DNA of 64,000 nt from DASXRA01 sp036506155. GTDB taxonomy: Bacteria; Actinomycetota; Actinomycetes; Mycobacteriales; Jatrophihabitantaceae. Each line of letters begins with the position of its first letter. Positions within the stretch are counted from its first letter, which is position 1. This document shows positions 28,837 to 36,546 of the stretch, piece by piece. Position numbers and translations under genes: made by a program. The DNA lies in assembly GCA_036506155.1 (NCBI GenBank), contig DASXSF010000035.1:62001-126000 (forward strand), given 5' to 3'. The notes beneath the pieces are model-generated. The model was not told where the DNA came from and did no database searches. It worked only from the letters and a program-made list of their open reading frames with translations.

Positions 28837-29836
28837 TCTTCGACAGACCTCGCGGGGAGTCGGGGTCGAGGCCGAGCCGGCGGGCCAGCGCCTCAACCAT
28901 CAGCTGCCCTGGGATCGCCAGGGCGAGCGGCGCCAGCTGCTCTGACAACGCCGGTCCGGGCAAGGCCACGTCGCACTGTGCCGCGAACGCGGCGTCGCCG
29001 CCGATGCCGAGCACGGTGGCGTGCCGCGCATGCACGGTGGCGGCAAGCTGCGTCATTCCCTCGACGGTGGGGCCGTCCGGGGCAGCCACCAGCACCGCGG
29101 CCACGTCGGCGTCCACTACGGCGATCGGCCCGTGCTTGAGGTCGGCGTAGGACAGTCCGCGGACCGGCCGCAGGCAGGTCTCCTCCAGCTTGAGCGCGAC
29201 CTCCAGCGCGGTGCCGTACGTGATGCCGCGGCCGGTCACGAGCGTGTCGCCAGCCACGGCCAGCGCGGCAGCCGCCGGCGCCACGTCCACCTCGAGCAGC
29301 CGGGCAGCCTCGTCGGCGACCCGGCCGAAGTCGAGCGGTGGCCCGCCGAGTGCGTCGACGAGAACGGCGATCGCGGCCAGCTGCGTGGTGTACGTCTTCG
29401 TCGCAGGGACAGCGAGCTCGGCGCCGGCCTGGGTGACGAGCGCCAGGTCGGCCGCTCGGGCCAGGGAGCTGTCCCCGACGTTCGTGATCGCGACGGTTCG
29501 CGCGCCGTGGGCCGTCGCCCAGGCCTGCGTCTCGGCGATCTCGGCGGTCTCCCCGGACTGTGAGACGCACACGGTGACCGTGTCCGAGAGGTCGAGGTCC
29601 GCCCGGTAGTGCGTGGCCACCGACGGCGCGGCGAGCCCGGCCTGGCGGCCCGCGTGCACCTCGCACAGATATCGGCCGTAGATGGCCGCGTTGTCGGACG
29701 AGCCGCGCGCTACGAACAGCAGATGCCGGCGTCCCTGCGCCAGGGTGGCGATCTGTGGCCGCAACGGCAGCAGCGCCTCGAGGGTCCGAGCGAGTGCCTC
29801 CGGCTGCTCGCTGATCTCGCGTGCCATGACAGTCAT
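28823..29836 (-). CDS. SIS-domain sugar-phosphate deaminase (NagB-II type)
   Basis: The 337-residue protein has two SIS domains like the isomerase half of GlmS but no glutaminase domain. Motifs include FVARGSSDNAAIYGRYL, SQSGETAEIAE, ATKTYTTQLAA, ALKLEETCLRPVRG and DLKHGPIAVVD. Such proteins deaminate glucosamine-6-phosphate to fructose-6-phosphate. The convergent nagA partner strengthens this call, although an AgaS-like or fructosamine-phosphate deglycase role cannot be excluded. It overlaps the upstream thioesterase gene by ATGA, as the last gene of a four-gene operon. Confidence 0.85.
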   Translation of the reverse strand: MTVMAREISEQPEALARTLEALLPLRPQIATLAQGRRHLLFVARGSSDNAAIYGRYLCEVHAGRQAGLAAPSVATHYRADLDLSDTVTVCVSQSGETAEIAETQAWATAHGARTVAITNVGDSSLARAADLALVTQAGAELAVPATKTYTTQLAAIAVLVDALGGPPLDFGRVADEAARLLEVDVAPAAAALAVAGDTLVTGRGITYGTALEVALKLEETCLRPVRGLSYADLKHGPIAVVDADVAAVLVAAPDGPTVEGMTQLAATVHARHATVLGIGGDAAFAAQCDVALPGPALSEQLAPLALAIPGQLMVEALARRLGLDPDSPRGLSKITQT

Positions 29837-30606
29837 GTGCGCTCCGCTATGAACAGGCTCTGCACCCCACGCCCGATCGGTCCGCGCTCGTCGCACAGCA
29901 GCGTGTCGGCGACCCCGATGCCGCCGCCGCCGATCGTGGTGTGCGCGTCGAGCGCTACCCACTCGCCGGCCGGATAGCGGTGCAGGTACACGGTCAGGTC
30001 CGGGTTGACGAACAGGTGCGTGTCGAAGTCCAGGACGTTGCTGATGCCGTTGCCGGAGTCGGCGGCGGCCATCACCCGGGTCAGTGGCGAGATCGGCTCG
30101 CCGGCGACGACCGGCACGGTGAGGCGGGTCCAGCAGATTGCCGGCCCGCGCTCGGTGAACGAACCCGCGACGAAGCGCGTCTCGAGGGCCGTGTGGTAGC
30201 CCACCCGGTACGGGAACTCGAACGGTCGGGGTGCGCCGTCGGCCGGCGGCGGGAGCTGCGGGGCCGGCGCGTCGCCGGGATCGCCGGTCACACGAATGCG
30301 CTGCGCCGTCGCGCGCAACACCGATCGGCCGTCGTCCGGTGTGAGCAGTACCTCGACGACTTCGACGCTTCGGCCGCCGTGGACGGTGCGCAGCGCCGCG
30401 GTAAGCGGCGCGATCGGCACGGGGCGCATGATCTCGACGGTCATCCGGGTTACCCGCATGTCGGCGCGCGCGCCCGCCCGGGTTTCGATCAGGTGCCCGG
30501 CCAGTGCGGACGGCGGTCCGCCGTGCTGTGCGTCGGCGTCCCACGGCCCGCGGGTGAAGTCCGTCGCGGCGAACCGGTCGTCGGCCTCCCGCACGAAGAA
30601 CGCCAC
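29833..30606 (-). CDS. Thioesterase-superfamily protein (TesB-like double hotdog)
   Basis: The 257-residue protein resembles acyl-CoA thioesterases of the TesB/4HBT_3 type: FTRGPWDADAQHGGPPSALAGHLIE at the N-terminus is the conserved first hotdog. The second hotdog carries ADSGNGISNVLDFDTHLFVNPDLTVYLHR, followed by GEWVALDAHTTIGGGGIGVADT. It probably hydrolyses acyl-CoAs in the cytosol. GTG at 30606 is the start. It is nine bases after the AlkZ-like gene and overlaps the deaminase gene. Confidence 0.82.
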   Translation of the reverse strand: MAFFVREADDRFAATDFTRGPWDADAQHGGPPSALAGHLIETRAGARADMRVTRMTVEIMRPVPIAPLTAALRTVHGGRSVEVVEVLLTPDDGRSVLRATAQRIRVTGDPGDAPAPQLPPPADGAPRPFEFPYRVGYHTALETRFVAGSFTERGPAICWTRLTVPVVAGEPISPLTRVMAAADSGNGISNVLDFDTHLFVNPDLTVYLHRYPAGEWVALDAHTTIGGGGIGVADTLLCDERGPIGRGVQSLFIAERT

Positions 30607-30615
30607 GGTCGGAGA

Positions 30616-31707
30616 CTACGGGGCGGGCGCCACGCGAACGTCATGAGCCGCCCCCGGCGCGACGAACGCCAGGAGCCGAAGGCCTTCCGCGCGCACAGCG
30701 GCGCGCTGCAGCAGCCGGCCGAACGGTTCGACGGTCAGTGTCGCGGTGCCGTCGGCGCGGGTGATCGCCCAGTTGGCGGCCCATGTCCCCTCGACGAGCA
30801 ACTCGCCGCGGGTGCCGCCATTGCCGGGGTAGAGCGGCACCATGCGTCCGTTCGGCACTACCCGCGATCGGTCGGCATGCGACAGCAGCAGGTTGTCGTA
30901 TTCCGGCAGGAACCGTGGCGACGCCGGGGTGTCCGGGTCGGGACGCGGCGCTTCTGGCAGGTCCAGCAGCTCACGGCCGTTCGGGTCGCGGAAGCGCAAC
31001 AGCCGCCGGCCGAGGCGCTCGGCGACCTCGCCGAGCCGGGTCAGCCCACACCACGCCTGCGCGTCCATGGCGGTGGCCGGCCCGAACGCGCCGAGGTAGC
31101 GCAGCAGCAGTTCGTCCGCCGACATCGGCTGGGACGCCTCGGCGCCGAGCCACACCCGCACCGTCGTCCACCTCGCCGCGCCGGCGCCGGTCCAGGTGCC
31201 GCGAGGCGGCACCTGCACCAGCGGCACGAGGTAGCTGACCGCGTAGGCAAGCGCCTCCTCGTCCGCGCCCGGCCATTGCTCGGTCAGCGCCCGGCCCAGC
31301 TCGACGCGGGTCAGCGGCCGCTCGTCGAGCAGCGCCTGCCCCGCGCGCCGCACCGCGTCAACGTCGATGGGGGAAACACGGCGGGCGAAGGGGCTCCCGC
31401 GATAGCCGCTGTCCAGCAGCGGTTGGAGCAGCGGACGTAGCGCCAGGCAATCGCGGGCGCTGACCAGGTGCAGCGTCCGGCGCTGCAAGGCGGCGCGGAC
31501 CACGGCGCGCGAGTTGACCAGCGCCGAGAGCTCCTCATGGCGGAAGTCGACAAGCCGGGACCACAGTCCGACGAACGGCGCGCGGGGCGCCTGGGCCTGC
31601 ATGCCGACCAGGTGCTCGAGGGCGTCGGCGGGGCGAAGCTCCGCGCGTTCCAGCAAGAGCTGCCGGGCCAGCGTGGCGCGATTGAGCGCCCGGGTCGTCA
31701 GTCTCAC
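30616..31707 (-). CDS. Winged-helix DNA-binding (HTH_42) protein, AlkZ/YcaQ-like DNA glycosylase family
   Basis: The 363-residue protein has the three-winged-helix fold of the YcaQ/AlkZ family. In AlkZ, which unhooks bulky or crosslinking lesions, catalysis depends on a Q-x-Q motif near residue 37. Here MQAQAP places Q37-A38-Q39 at that position. Other family segments are RTLHLVSARDCLALRPLLQPLL, FLPEYDNLLLSHADR and the C-terminal LTVEPFGRLLQR. GTG at 31707 overlaps the stop of the LysE gene. Many family members remain uncharacterised, so repair activity is inferred. Confidence 0.82.
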   Translation of the reverse strand: MRLTTRALNRATLARQLLLERAELRPADALEHLVGMQAQAPRAPFVGLWSRLVDFRHEELSALVNSRAVVRAALQRRTLHLVSARDCLALRPLLQPLLDSGYRGSPFARRVSPIDVDAVRRAGQALLDERPLTRVELGRALTEQWPGADEEALAYAVSYLVPLVQVPPRGTWTGAGAARWTTVRVWLGAEASQPMSADELLLRYLGAFGPATAMDAQAWCGLTRLGEVAERLGRRLLRFRDPNGRELLDLPEAPRPDPDTPASPRFLPEYDNLLLSHADRSRVVPNGRMVPLYPGNGGTRGELLVEGTWAANWAITRADGTATLTVEPFGRLLQRAAVRAEGLRLLAFVAPGAAHDVRVAPAP

Positions 31708-32306
31708 GGCTCGGCCGCGAGCCGGATACCGAGCCCGATGAGCACGGCTCCTGTCGCCGCGTCCATACGGCGGCGTATGTTGGCATCGCTGAGCCAGCGG
31801 GTGACCGGCGTCGCGACTGCCAGCAACACCGCGAAGTACAACGCCGTTTCCGCAATGAAGATCGCCCCGAACAAGACCGATATCGGACCCACCGAGTAGC
31901 CATGCGGCACGAAGCCGGGCAGGAACGTCACGAAGAAGACGCCGACCTTCGGGTTGAGCAGGTCGGTGGCGAGGCCGGCGACGAAGCCGCGGCCGAGCAG
32001 GCGTCGCTGCGGATGTTCGGCCAGCCGGCGTAGCCGCAGCGACTGCACGCCGAGCCAGATCAGGTACGCCCCACCGGCAATCTTGAGCAGGACGTAGCCC
32101 GTGTGGCTGGCCCGCAGCAGCGCCGAGAGACCGAACGCCGCGGCACCCACCCATACCGCCAGCCCGCACAGCACGCCGGCGACGGTCTGTGCAGCACGCC
32201 GCCGCCCGGCGCGCATCAACTCGCGCAGCACGACCAGGGTGTCCGGGCCGGGCAGCAACACGATCAGCGCGGCGGCAAGCGAGAACGCCGCGACAGCGAC
32301 CCCCAT
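31704..32306 (-). CDS. LysE/RhtB-family amino-acid exporter
   Basis: The 200-residue membrane protein has about six transmembrane helices. It carries the family N-terminal motif LIVLLPGPDTLVVLRELMRAGRRRA (GPD, then a G-R rich loop) and the mid-protein NPKVGVFFVTFLPGF. It exports amino acids or related small molecules. First gene of an operon with the AlkZ-like, thioesterase and deaminase genes; the stop overlaps the next GTG (GTGA). Confidence 0.88.
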   Translation of the reverse strand: MGVAVAAFSLAAALIVLLPGPDTLVVLRELMRAGRRRAAQTVAGVLCGLAVWVGAAAFGLSALLRASHTGYVLLKIAGGAYLIWLGVQSLRLRRLAEHPQRRLLGRGFVAGLATDLLNPKVGVFFVTFLPGFVPHGYSVGPISVLFGAIFIAETALYFAVLLAVATPVTRWLSDANIRRRMDAATGAVLIGLGIRLAAEP

Positions 32307-32340
32307 GGCCAGAGTTTAGGGCGATGTCCCGACCGTTTTT

Positions 32341-32505
32341 TCCGCGTGAGTCCGGAAAACTGTGCGTGTCCGGAAGGACACGGCTAGGGGAATCAACGGC
32401 AGCGAGAGGTACCATTTCGCACGATTCCGAGTTAGCCTCGGGAGGCCAGGCTCCTCGCCCGATTACGGGGGGCAACGTCAAAGGGACGAGCGAGGGGGCA
32501 CGCGA
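32341..32505 (+). ncRNA. Structured 5' leader of the transglycosylase gene (riboswitch candidate)
   Basis: The 165 bases before the ATG at 32506 contain a perfect hairpin (CGTGTCC-GGAA-GGACACG, 32365-32382) and a GGGGAATCA segment. A block around 32423-32445 (CCGAGTTAGCCTCGGGAGGCC) loosely recalls the 3' CAGCTAACCTCGTAGGC region of c-di-AMP (ydaO-type) riboswitches, which often precede actinobacterial wall hydrolase genes. The usual GGGTGAATC block is missing, so the assignment is tentative. Confidence 0.25.
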
Positions 32506-34056
32506 ATGCAGCAGCACGTCCCTGCACACGCGGACCCAGCGAACGTACTAGTCCGGCTGCGCATGCCGGTATGGACGTCGCGCAAGCAGCGGCTCGCCAT
32601 CGCCTCGATAGTCGTGGCGTCCGCGCTCAGCCTCGGCGGAGCCGGTGTTACTGCTCATCGAGTCAGTGCCGCACCGGAACGGACCGCGTCGAGCGCTAGC
32701 TCGTCGACGGCGCCGAACAGCGGAGTCCCGTTCGCCGCAGGCGCAGCGTCGGATCCGTCGTCGCCGATACCGCCGACGTCGTCGCCCGGTGGGCCCAATC
32801 GCACACCACAACCCACGCCCGCGGTGCCGTCCGTGCCGTCTGCGCCGCAGCTGGCTGCCGACGGCATCCCGGCGGTGGCCCTCGACGCCTACCGCAAGGC
32901 GGCGGCGCGTGTAGCGGGAACATACCCCGGCTGCGGGCTGCCCTGGCCGTTGCTCGCCGCGATCGGACGGGTCGAGTCCGACCACGGCCGCTTCGCAGGC
33001 TCCCAGCTGTACACGGATGGCACCGATGCGCCGCGTGTCATCGGCATCCCCCTCAACGGACAGGGCACCGCGCTGATCCGGGACAGCGACCACGGTCTGC
33101 TCGACGGTGACACCGTTTACGACCGCGCCGTCGGGCCGATGCAGTTCATCCCGTCGACGTGGGCGACGTGGGGTGTCGACGGCAACGGCGACGGCATCGT
33201 GAGCCCGTTCAACATCTACGACGCAGCGCTTGCTGCCGCCGACTATCTCTGTGCGGCCGGGGGCAACCTGCAGACTGCCGCGGGTCAGATCCGAGCCGTC
33301 CTCGCGTACAACCACTCGGACGCGTACCTCGCCACGGTGCTCGCGCTGGAGAAGGTCTACGCGACCGGCCAGCCGGGCGTGACCATCCCCATCCTGCCGT
33401 CCGTGCCCAAGCCGCCGGCGCACCAGAAGCCGCTGCCGCCGCCGGTCAACCCCGGCCCGCCGCTCGGGCTCACGACTCCGACGTCGCCGTCTCAGCCGGG
33501 GTCCGGCCCGGGCTCGACATCCAGCCGAGGCCCCGGCTCGACACCCGGCTCGGGATCGACATCGCCGACCCCACCGTCGAGCGGTGGGTCCACGCCGCCG
33601 GGCAGTCCGGGCGCTCCGCCGACCTGGTCGCGCACCTCGCCACCGGGCAGCGGTACCTCCGCGCCGCCGAGCTCGTCGACGCCACCGCCCCCGACGGACA
33701 CCCCGCCGACAGCGGATCTTTCCGTGGCACCGACGGCCGGTGGTGGGCCGCTGGACGTTACCGCCGATGCGTCCGAATCGACGGATGACAAGTCCGGACT
33801 GACGTACACGTTTGACTTCGGTGACGGAACGGCAGCCGTGGGGCCGCAGCCGGACCCGACCGCGCCGCACACCTACGCGGCGGGCGGCACCTATACCGTG
33901 ACGGTGACGGTGACCGACTCCGCGGGCCAGACTTCCACGAAGACCCAGGACATCACCGTGACCGCTCCCGCGGCGGACACATCGTCGGCGGCCACCGGCA
34001 ATACGCCGGCGGCAAGCACCGACGGATCGAGCAGCACGCCCAGCCAGTCCGGCTGA
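32506..34056 (+). CDS. Secreted lytic transglycosylase with PKD domain
   Basis: The 516-residue protein has a signal-anchor (residues ~27-48). An MltB/SLT_2-type lytic domain follows (~100-280) with the likely catalytic Glu157 in AAIGRVESDHGRF, and GPMQFIPSTWATWGVDGNGDG and YNIYDAA/AYNHS-type motifs follow. A Pro/Ser/Thr-rich linker spans ~300-400, a PKD domain lies at ~402-490 (FDFGDGTAA... TYTVTVTVTDSAG), and the tail is Ser/Thr-rich. It cleaves peptidoglycan glycan strands outside the cell. ATG at 32506 has GAGGGGG upstream. A structured leader precedes it. Confidence 0.87.
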   Translation: MQQHVPAHADPANVLVRLRMPVWTSRKQRLAIASIVVASALSLGGAGVTAHRVSAAPERTASSASSSTAPNSGVPFAAGAASDPSSPIPPTSSPGGPNRTPQPTPAVPSVPSAPQLAADGIPAVALDAYRKAAARVAGTYPGCGLPWPLLAAIGRVESDHGRFAGSQLYTDGTDAPRVIGIPLNGQGTALIRDSDHGLLDGDTVYDRAVGPMQFIPSTWATWGVDGNGDGIVSPFNIYDAALAAADYLCAAGGNLQTAAGQIRAVLAYNHSDAYLATVLALEKVYATGQPGVTIPILPSVPKPPAHQKPLPPPVNPGPPLGLTTPTSPSQPGSGPGSTSSRGPGSTPGSGSTSPTPPSSGGSTPPGSPGAPPTWSRTSPPGSGTSAPPSSSTPPPPTDTPPTADLSVAPTAGGGPLDVTADASESTDDKSGLTYTFDFGDGTAAVGPQPDPTAPHTYAAGGTYTVTVTVTDSAGQTSTKTQDITVTAPAADTSSAATGNTPAASTDGSSSTPSQSG

Positions 34057-34084
34057 GCGTGCTGCTCGATCGCTCGTGCGGGCG

Positions 34085-35359
34085 CTACCGCGCGCTGTGC
34101 CGTCCGGGTGTGCTCGGCATGCGGCCGGCGAACAGCAGCGCCGTCCCGACGAGGGCAAGCAGCCCGGCGAGCAGGCCGGCTTTGCCGACCGGCACGTCGG
34201 GACCGGTCTGCGGCAGCGTGTCGTTGGCGCTCGGGGTGTCGGGCGCGCACTGCGGCAGGTCCGCGAACGTGTGCGTCCACGACGTCGTGCCGGTCAGCGC
34301 CTGACCCGGCTTGGCGGACGCCCGGATCGTGACCGTGGCTCCGGCGGTTGCGTGGTGCGTTCCGGCCGTCACGGCGACGCCGTTCACGGTGTAGTCGGCG
34401 GTCGTGACGCCGGGGATCGTGTAGCTACCCTGCAGGCTGCACGTGTTGTCGACGAATGCCGGCACGTGCGCGCCGCAGCCCGTTGGCGTCGCCGGGAACT
34501 GGAACGTCCAACTGGATGTGCCGGGCAGCGCCTGACCGTTACTGCCCACCGCCGTGATCTTCACAGACGAGCCGGCCTTGCCAGGGTACGTTCCCGTCGC
34601 CGTCTGCTTGCCGTTAACGAAATACGTGACGCCCTCGGTCGCAGGAATCGTGTAGTGGCCGTTCGGTGACACGCAGGATGGCGGGGTGTCCGTCGGCGCT
34701 GCGGCGCAGTTGGTGGGCAACGCCGCGAAGGTGAACTGCCAACTCTGCGTGTCCCCGCTCAGCACGAAGCCGTTCTGGGCGGCTGCCTCGACGGTGATCG
34801 AGTCATCCGGCTGCGCCGGGTGGGTTCCTGGCGCGACGACCGAGCCGTTGACCTTGTACGTCACGCCCTCGACATCAGGGATTGTGTAGGACGGCTGTGG
34901 AGTCGTGCACGTCCCATTGGTGAACGTCGGCTGCGTCGCGGTCGTCGCCTTCATGCACGAGCCGCTGAGCTGGACGGGCGAGGACGCGAAGTCGCCGGTC
35001 TCGGTGCTCTGCTCGTCCCACGCCACATGGACGGTGATCGACGCTTCGGTTGCCGTGCTCGGCACATTGGTCTGGGTGATCGTGAACGGCCCGTTGTCAC
35101 CGACGTGTTGGCTCTGCGGCGAGTAGGCGGTCTGCGGCGTCAGGCTCGTGACCGTGACCGTGCCCGCATTGGTCGACGTGCCTTCGTAGGTGACGGTCCA
35201 CGTTCCGGTCGACGAGTCGCAACTCGCCGTGCCCTGCACAGTGGCATGCCACGCTCCCGCCGGACTGGCGAAGATCACCACCCCGACGATTCCGGCCACA
35301 CCTGCCAGGACTGCCGCGCCGACGCTGACTACCCGCGCTCGGCCGCCGATTTTCGGCAT
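34085..35359 (-). CDS. LPXTG-anchored surface protein with three Ig-like repeats
   Basis: The 424-residue exported protein has a signal peptide (VGAAVLAGVAGIVGVVIFASPAGA) and a C-terminal sortase signal: LPQTG at 382-386, a hydrophobic segment and a basic tail. Between them lie an N-terminal beta domain and three related repeats of ~75 residues, each with a YTIP...VNG core and a closing TSSW.F.F...C. One repeat differs (SYTIPDVEGVTYKVNGSV). The repeats look like beta-sandwich modules, each with cysteines. No sortase gene lies in the window. Function is unknown, probably surface display or adhesion. Confidence 0.82.
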   Translation of the reverse strand: MPKIGGRARVVSVGAAVLAGVAGIVGVVIFASPAGAWHATVQGTASCDSSTGTWTVTYEGTSTNAGTVTVTSLTPQTAYSPQSQHVGDNGPFTITQTNVPSTATEASITVHVAWDEQSTETGDFASSPVQLSGSCMKATTATQPTFTNGTCTTPQPSYTIPDVEGVTYKVNGSVVAPGTHPAQPDDSITVEAAAQNGFVLSGDTQSWQFTFAALPTNCAAAPTDTPPSCVSPNGHYTIPATEGVTYFVNGKQTATGTYPGKAGSSVKITAVGSNGQALPGTSSWTFQFPATPTGCGAHVPAFVDNTCSLQGSYTIPGVTTADYTVNGVAVTAGTHHATAGATVTIRASAKPGQALTGTTSWTHTFADLPQCAPDTPSANDTLPQTGPDVPVGKAGLLAGLLALVGTALLFAGRMPSTPGRHSAR

Positions 35360-35595
35360 GAGTTAAGACCCACCGTTCCCCTCTCGGGTGCCGGCGAGCG
35401 CAACTCGCCATAGCGCAGCGGCTCAAAACCGCCGCCGCACCGCTCTCGGTACAGGCTCATGCGTCCGCGCTGACACACCGCCCCCGTGGCGGCGTTGCGC
35501 AGTCTGGCGCAATTGCCGCTAACAGCGCAATAACCCGTGCGTGTCCAGTACAGCACTAAGCGTCGTCTGGGCTGCCGCGCAAGGTTACGGTGACG

Positions 35596-35601
35596 TAGGT
35601 T
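35596..35601 (+). promoter_or_regulatory. Putative -10 of the acyl-ACP desaturase gene
   Basis: TAGGTT, with a start point expected near 35608, leaves a short leader containing a GGAGGTGA ribosome binding site before the ATG at 35624. No clear -35 box is seen. The rest of the 264-bp gap holds nothing I recognise. Confidence 0.35.
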
Positions 35602-35623
35602 AGACGCGAGCGGAGGTGAATCG

Positions 35624-36541
35624 ATGACCACGACGCCGGAGACGCGGCTGCTGTACGAACTCGAGCCGGTGGTTGCTGCAAACATCGACCGGCACTTGGG
35701 CGTCGCCCGTGACTGGCAGCCGCATGACTACGTCCCGTGGAGCCGTGGGCGCGACTTCGCGTCTCTCGGGGGCGAGGACTGGACGCCCGACGACTCGACG
35801 CTCGATCCGGTGGCGCAGACCGCACTGACCGTCAACCTGCTCACCGAGGACAACCTGCCCTCCTACCACCGCGAGATCGCGACCCGATTCGGCCGCGACG
35901 GCGCCTGGGGGCACTGGGTAGGCCGCTGGACCGCCGAGGAAGGACGGCACGCGGTCGCCATCCGCGACTACCTCGTCGTCACCCGCGGCGTCGACCCGGT
36001 CAAGCTCGAGCAGCTACGCATGGAACACATGACGGCCGGCTACGACTCCGGCGACAAGGCGCTGCTGCAAGGCATGGCCTACGTCAGCTTCCAGGAACTG
36101 GCCACCCGGGTGTCGCATCGCAACACCGGCCGAGCCGCCGGCGAGCCGCTCGCCGAGCAACTGCTTGCCCGGATCGCCGTCGACGAGAACCTGCACATGG
36201 TGTTCTACCGCAACCTCGTAGCCGCCGCATTCGACATCGCGCCTGACGACACGATGCAGGCGGTCCGCGACGAGGTCGTCGGCTTCCAGATGCCCGGGGC
36301 GGGCATGCGTGACTTCCTCCGCAACTCCGTGATCATTGCCAAGGCCGGGATCTACGACCTACGGCTGCACCACGACGAGGTCGTCATGCCCATCCTCAAG
36401 TTCTGGCGGGTCTTCGAGCGCACCGATCTTGGTGCGGCAGGCGAGCAGGCACGCGACGAGTTGGCGGCGTTCATGACGGGACTCGACGCGCAGGCCGTCC
36501 GCTTCGTCGAGCAACGCGAGCGTGCCCGTGCCCGCGTCTGA
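35624..36541 (+). CDS. Acyl-[ACP] desaturase (DesA-type, di-iron)
   Basis: The 305-residue ferritin-like enzyme introduces a double bond in ACP-bound fatty acids using a di-iron centre. Ligands are visible as E75 (TEDNLPSYH), E105/H109 (EEGRH), E158 (FQELA) and E188/H191 (DENLH), the standard two ExxH plus two Glu set. It resembles mycobacterial DesA1/DesA2. A near-ideal SD (GGAGGTGA) precedes the ATG. Electron donors are not encoded nearby. Confidence 0.93.
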   Translation: MTTTPETRLLYELEPVVAANIDRHLGVARDWQPHDYVPWSRGRDFASLGGEDWTPDDSTLDPVAQTALTVNLLTEDNLPSYHREIATRFGRDGAWGHWVGRWTAEEGRHAVAIRDYLVVTRGVDPVKLEQLRMEHMTAGYDSGDKALLQGMAYVSFQELATRVSHRNTGRAAGEPLAEQLLARIAVDENLHMVFYRNLVAAAFDIAPDDTMQAVRDEVVGFQMPGAGMRDFLRNSVIIAKAGIYDLRLHHDEVVMPILKFWRVFERTDLGAAGEQARDELAAFMTGLDAQAVRFVEQRERARARV

Positions 36542-36546
36542 AGTGA

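Noticed and set aside
28823..30544. 573-codon frame that would extend the SIS deaminase far upstream
   Set aside because: The extra N-terminal part is an out-of-frame reading of the thioesterase gene. The family start is the ATG at 29836.
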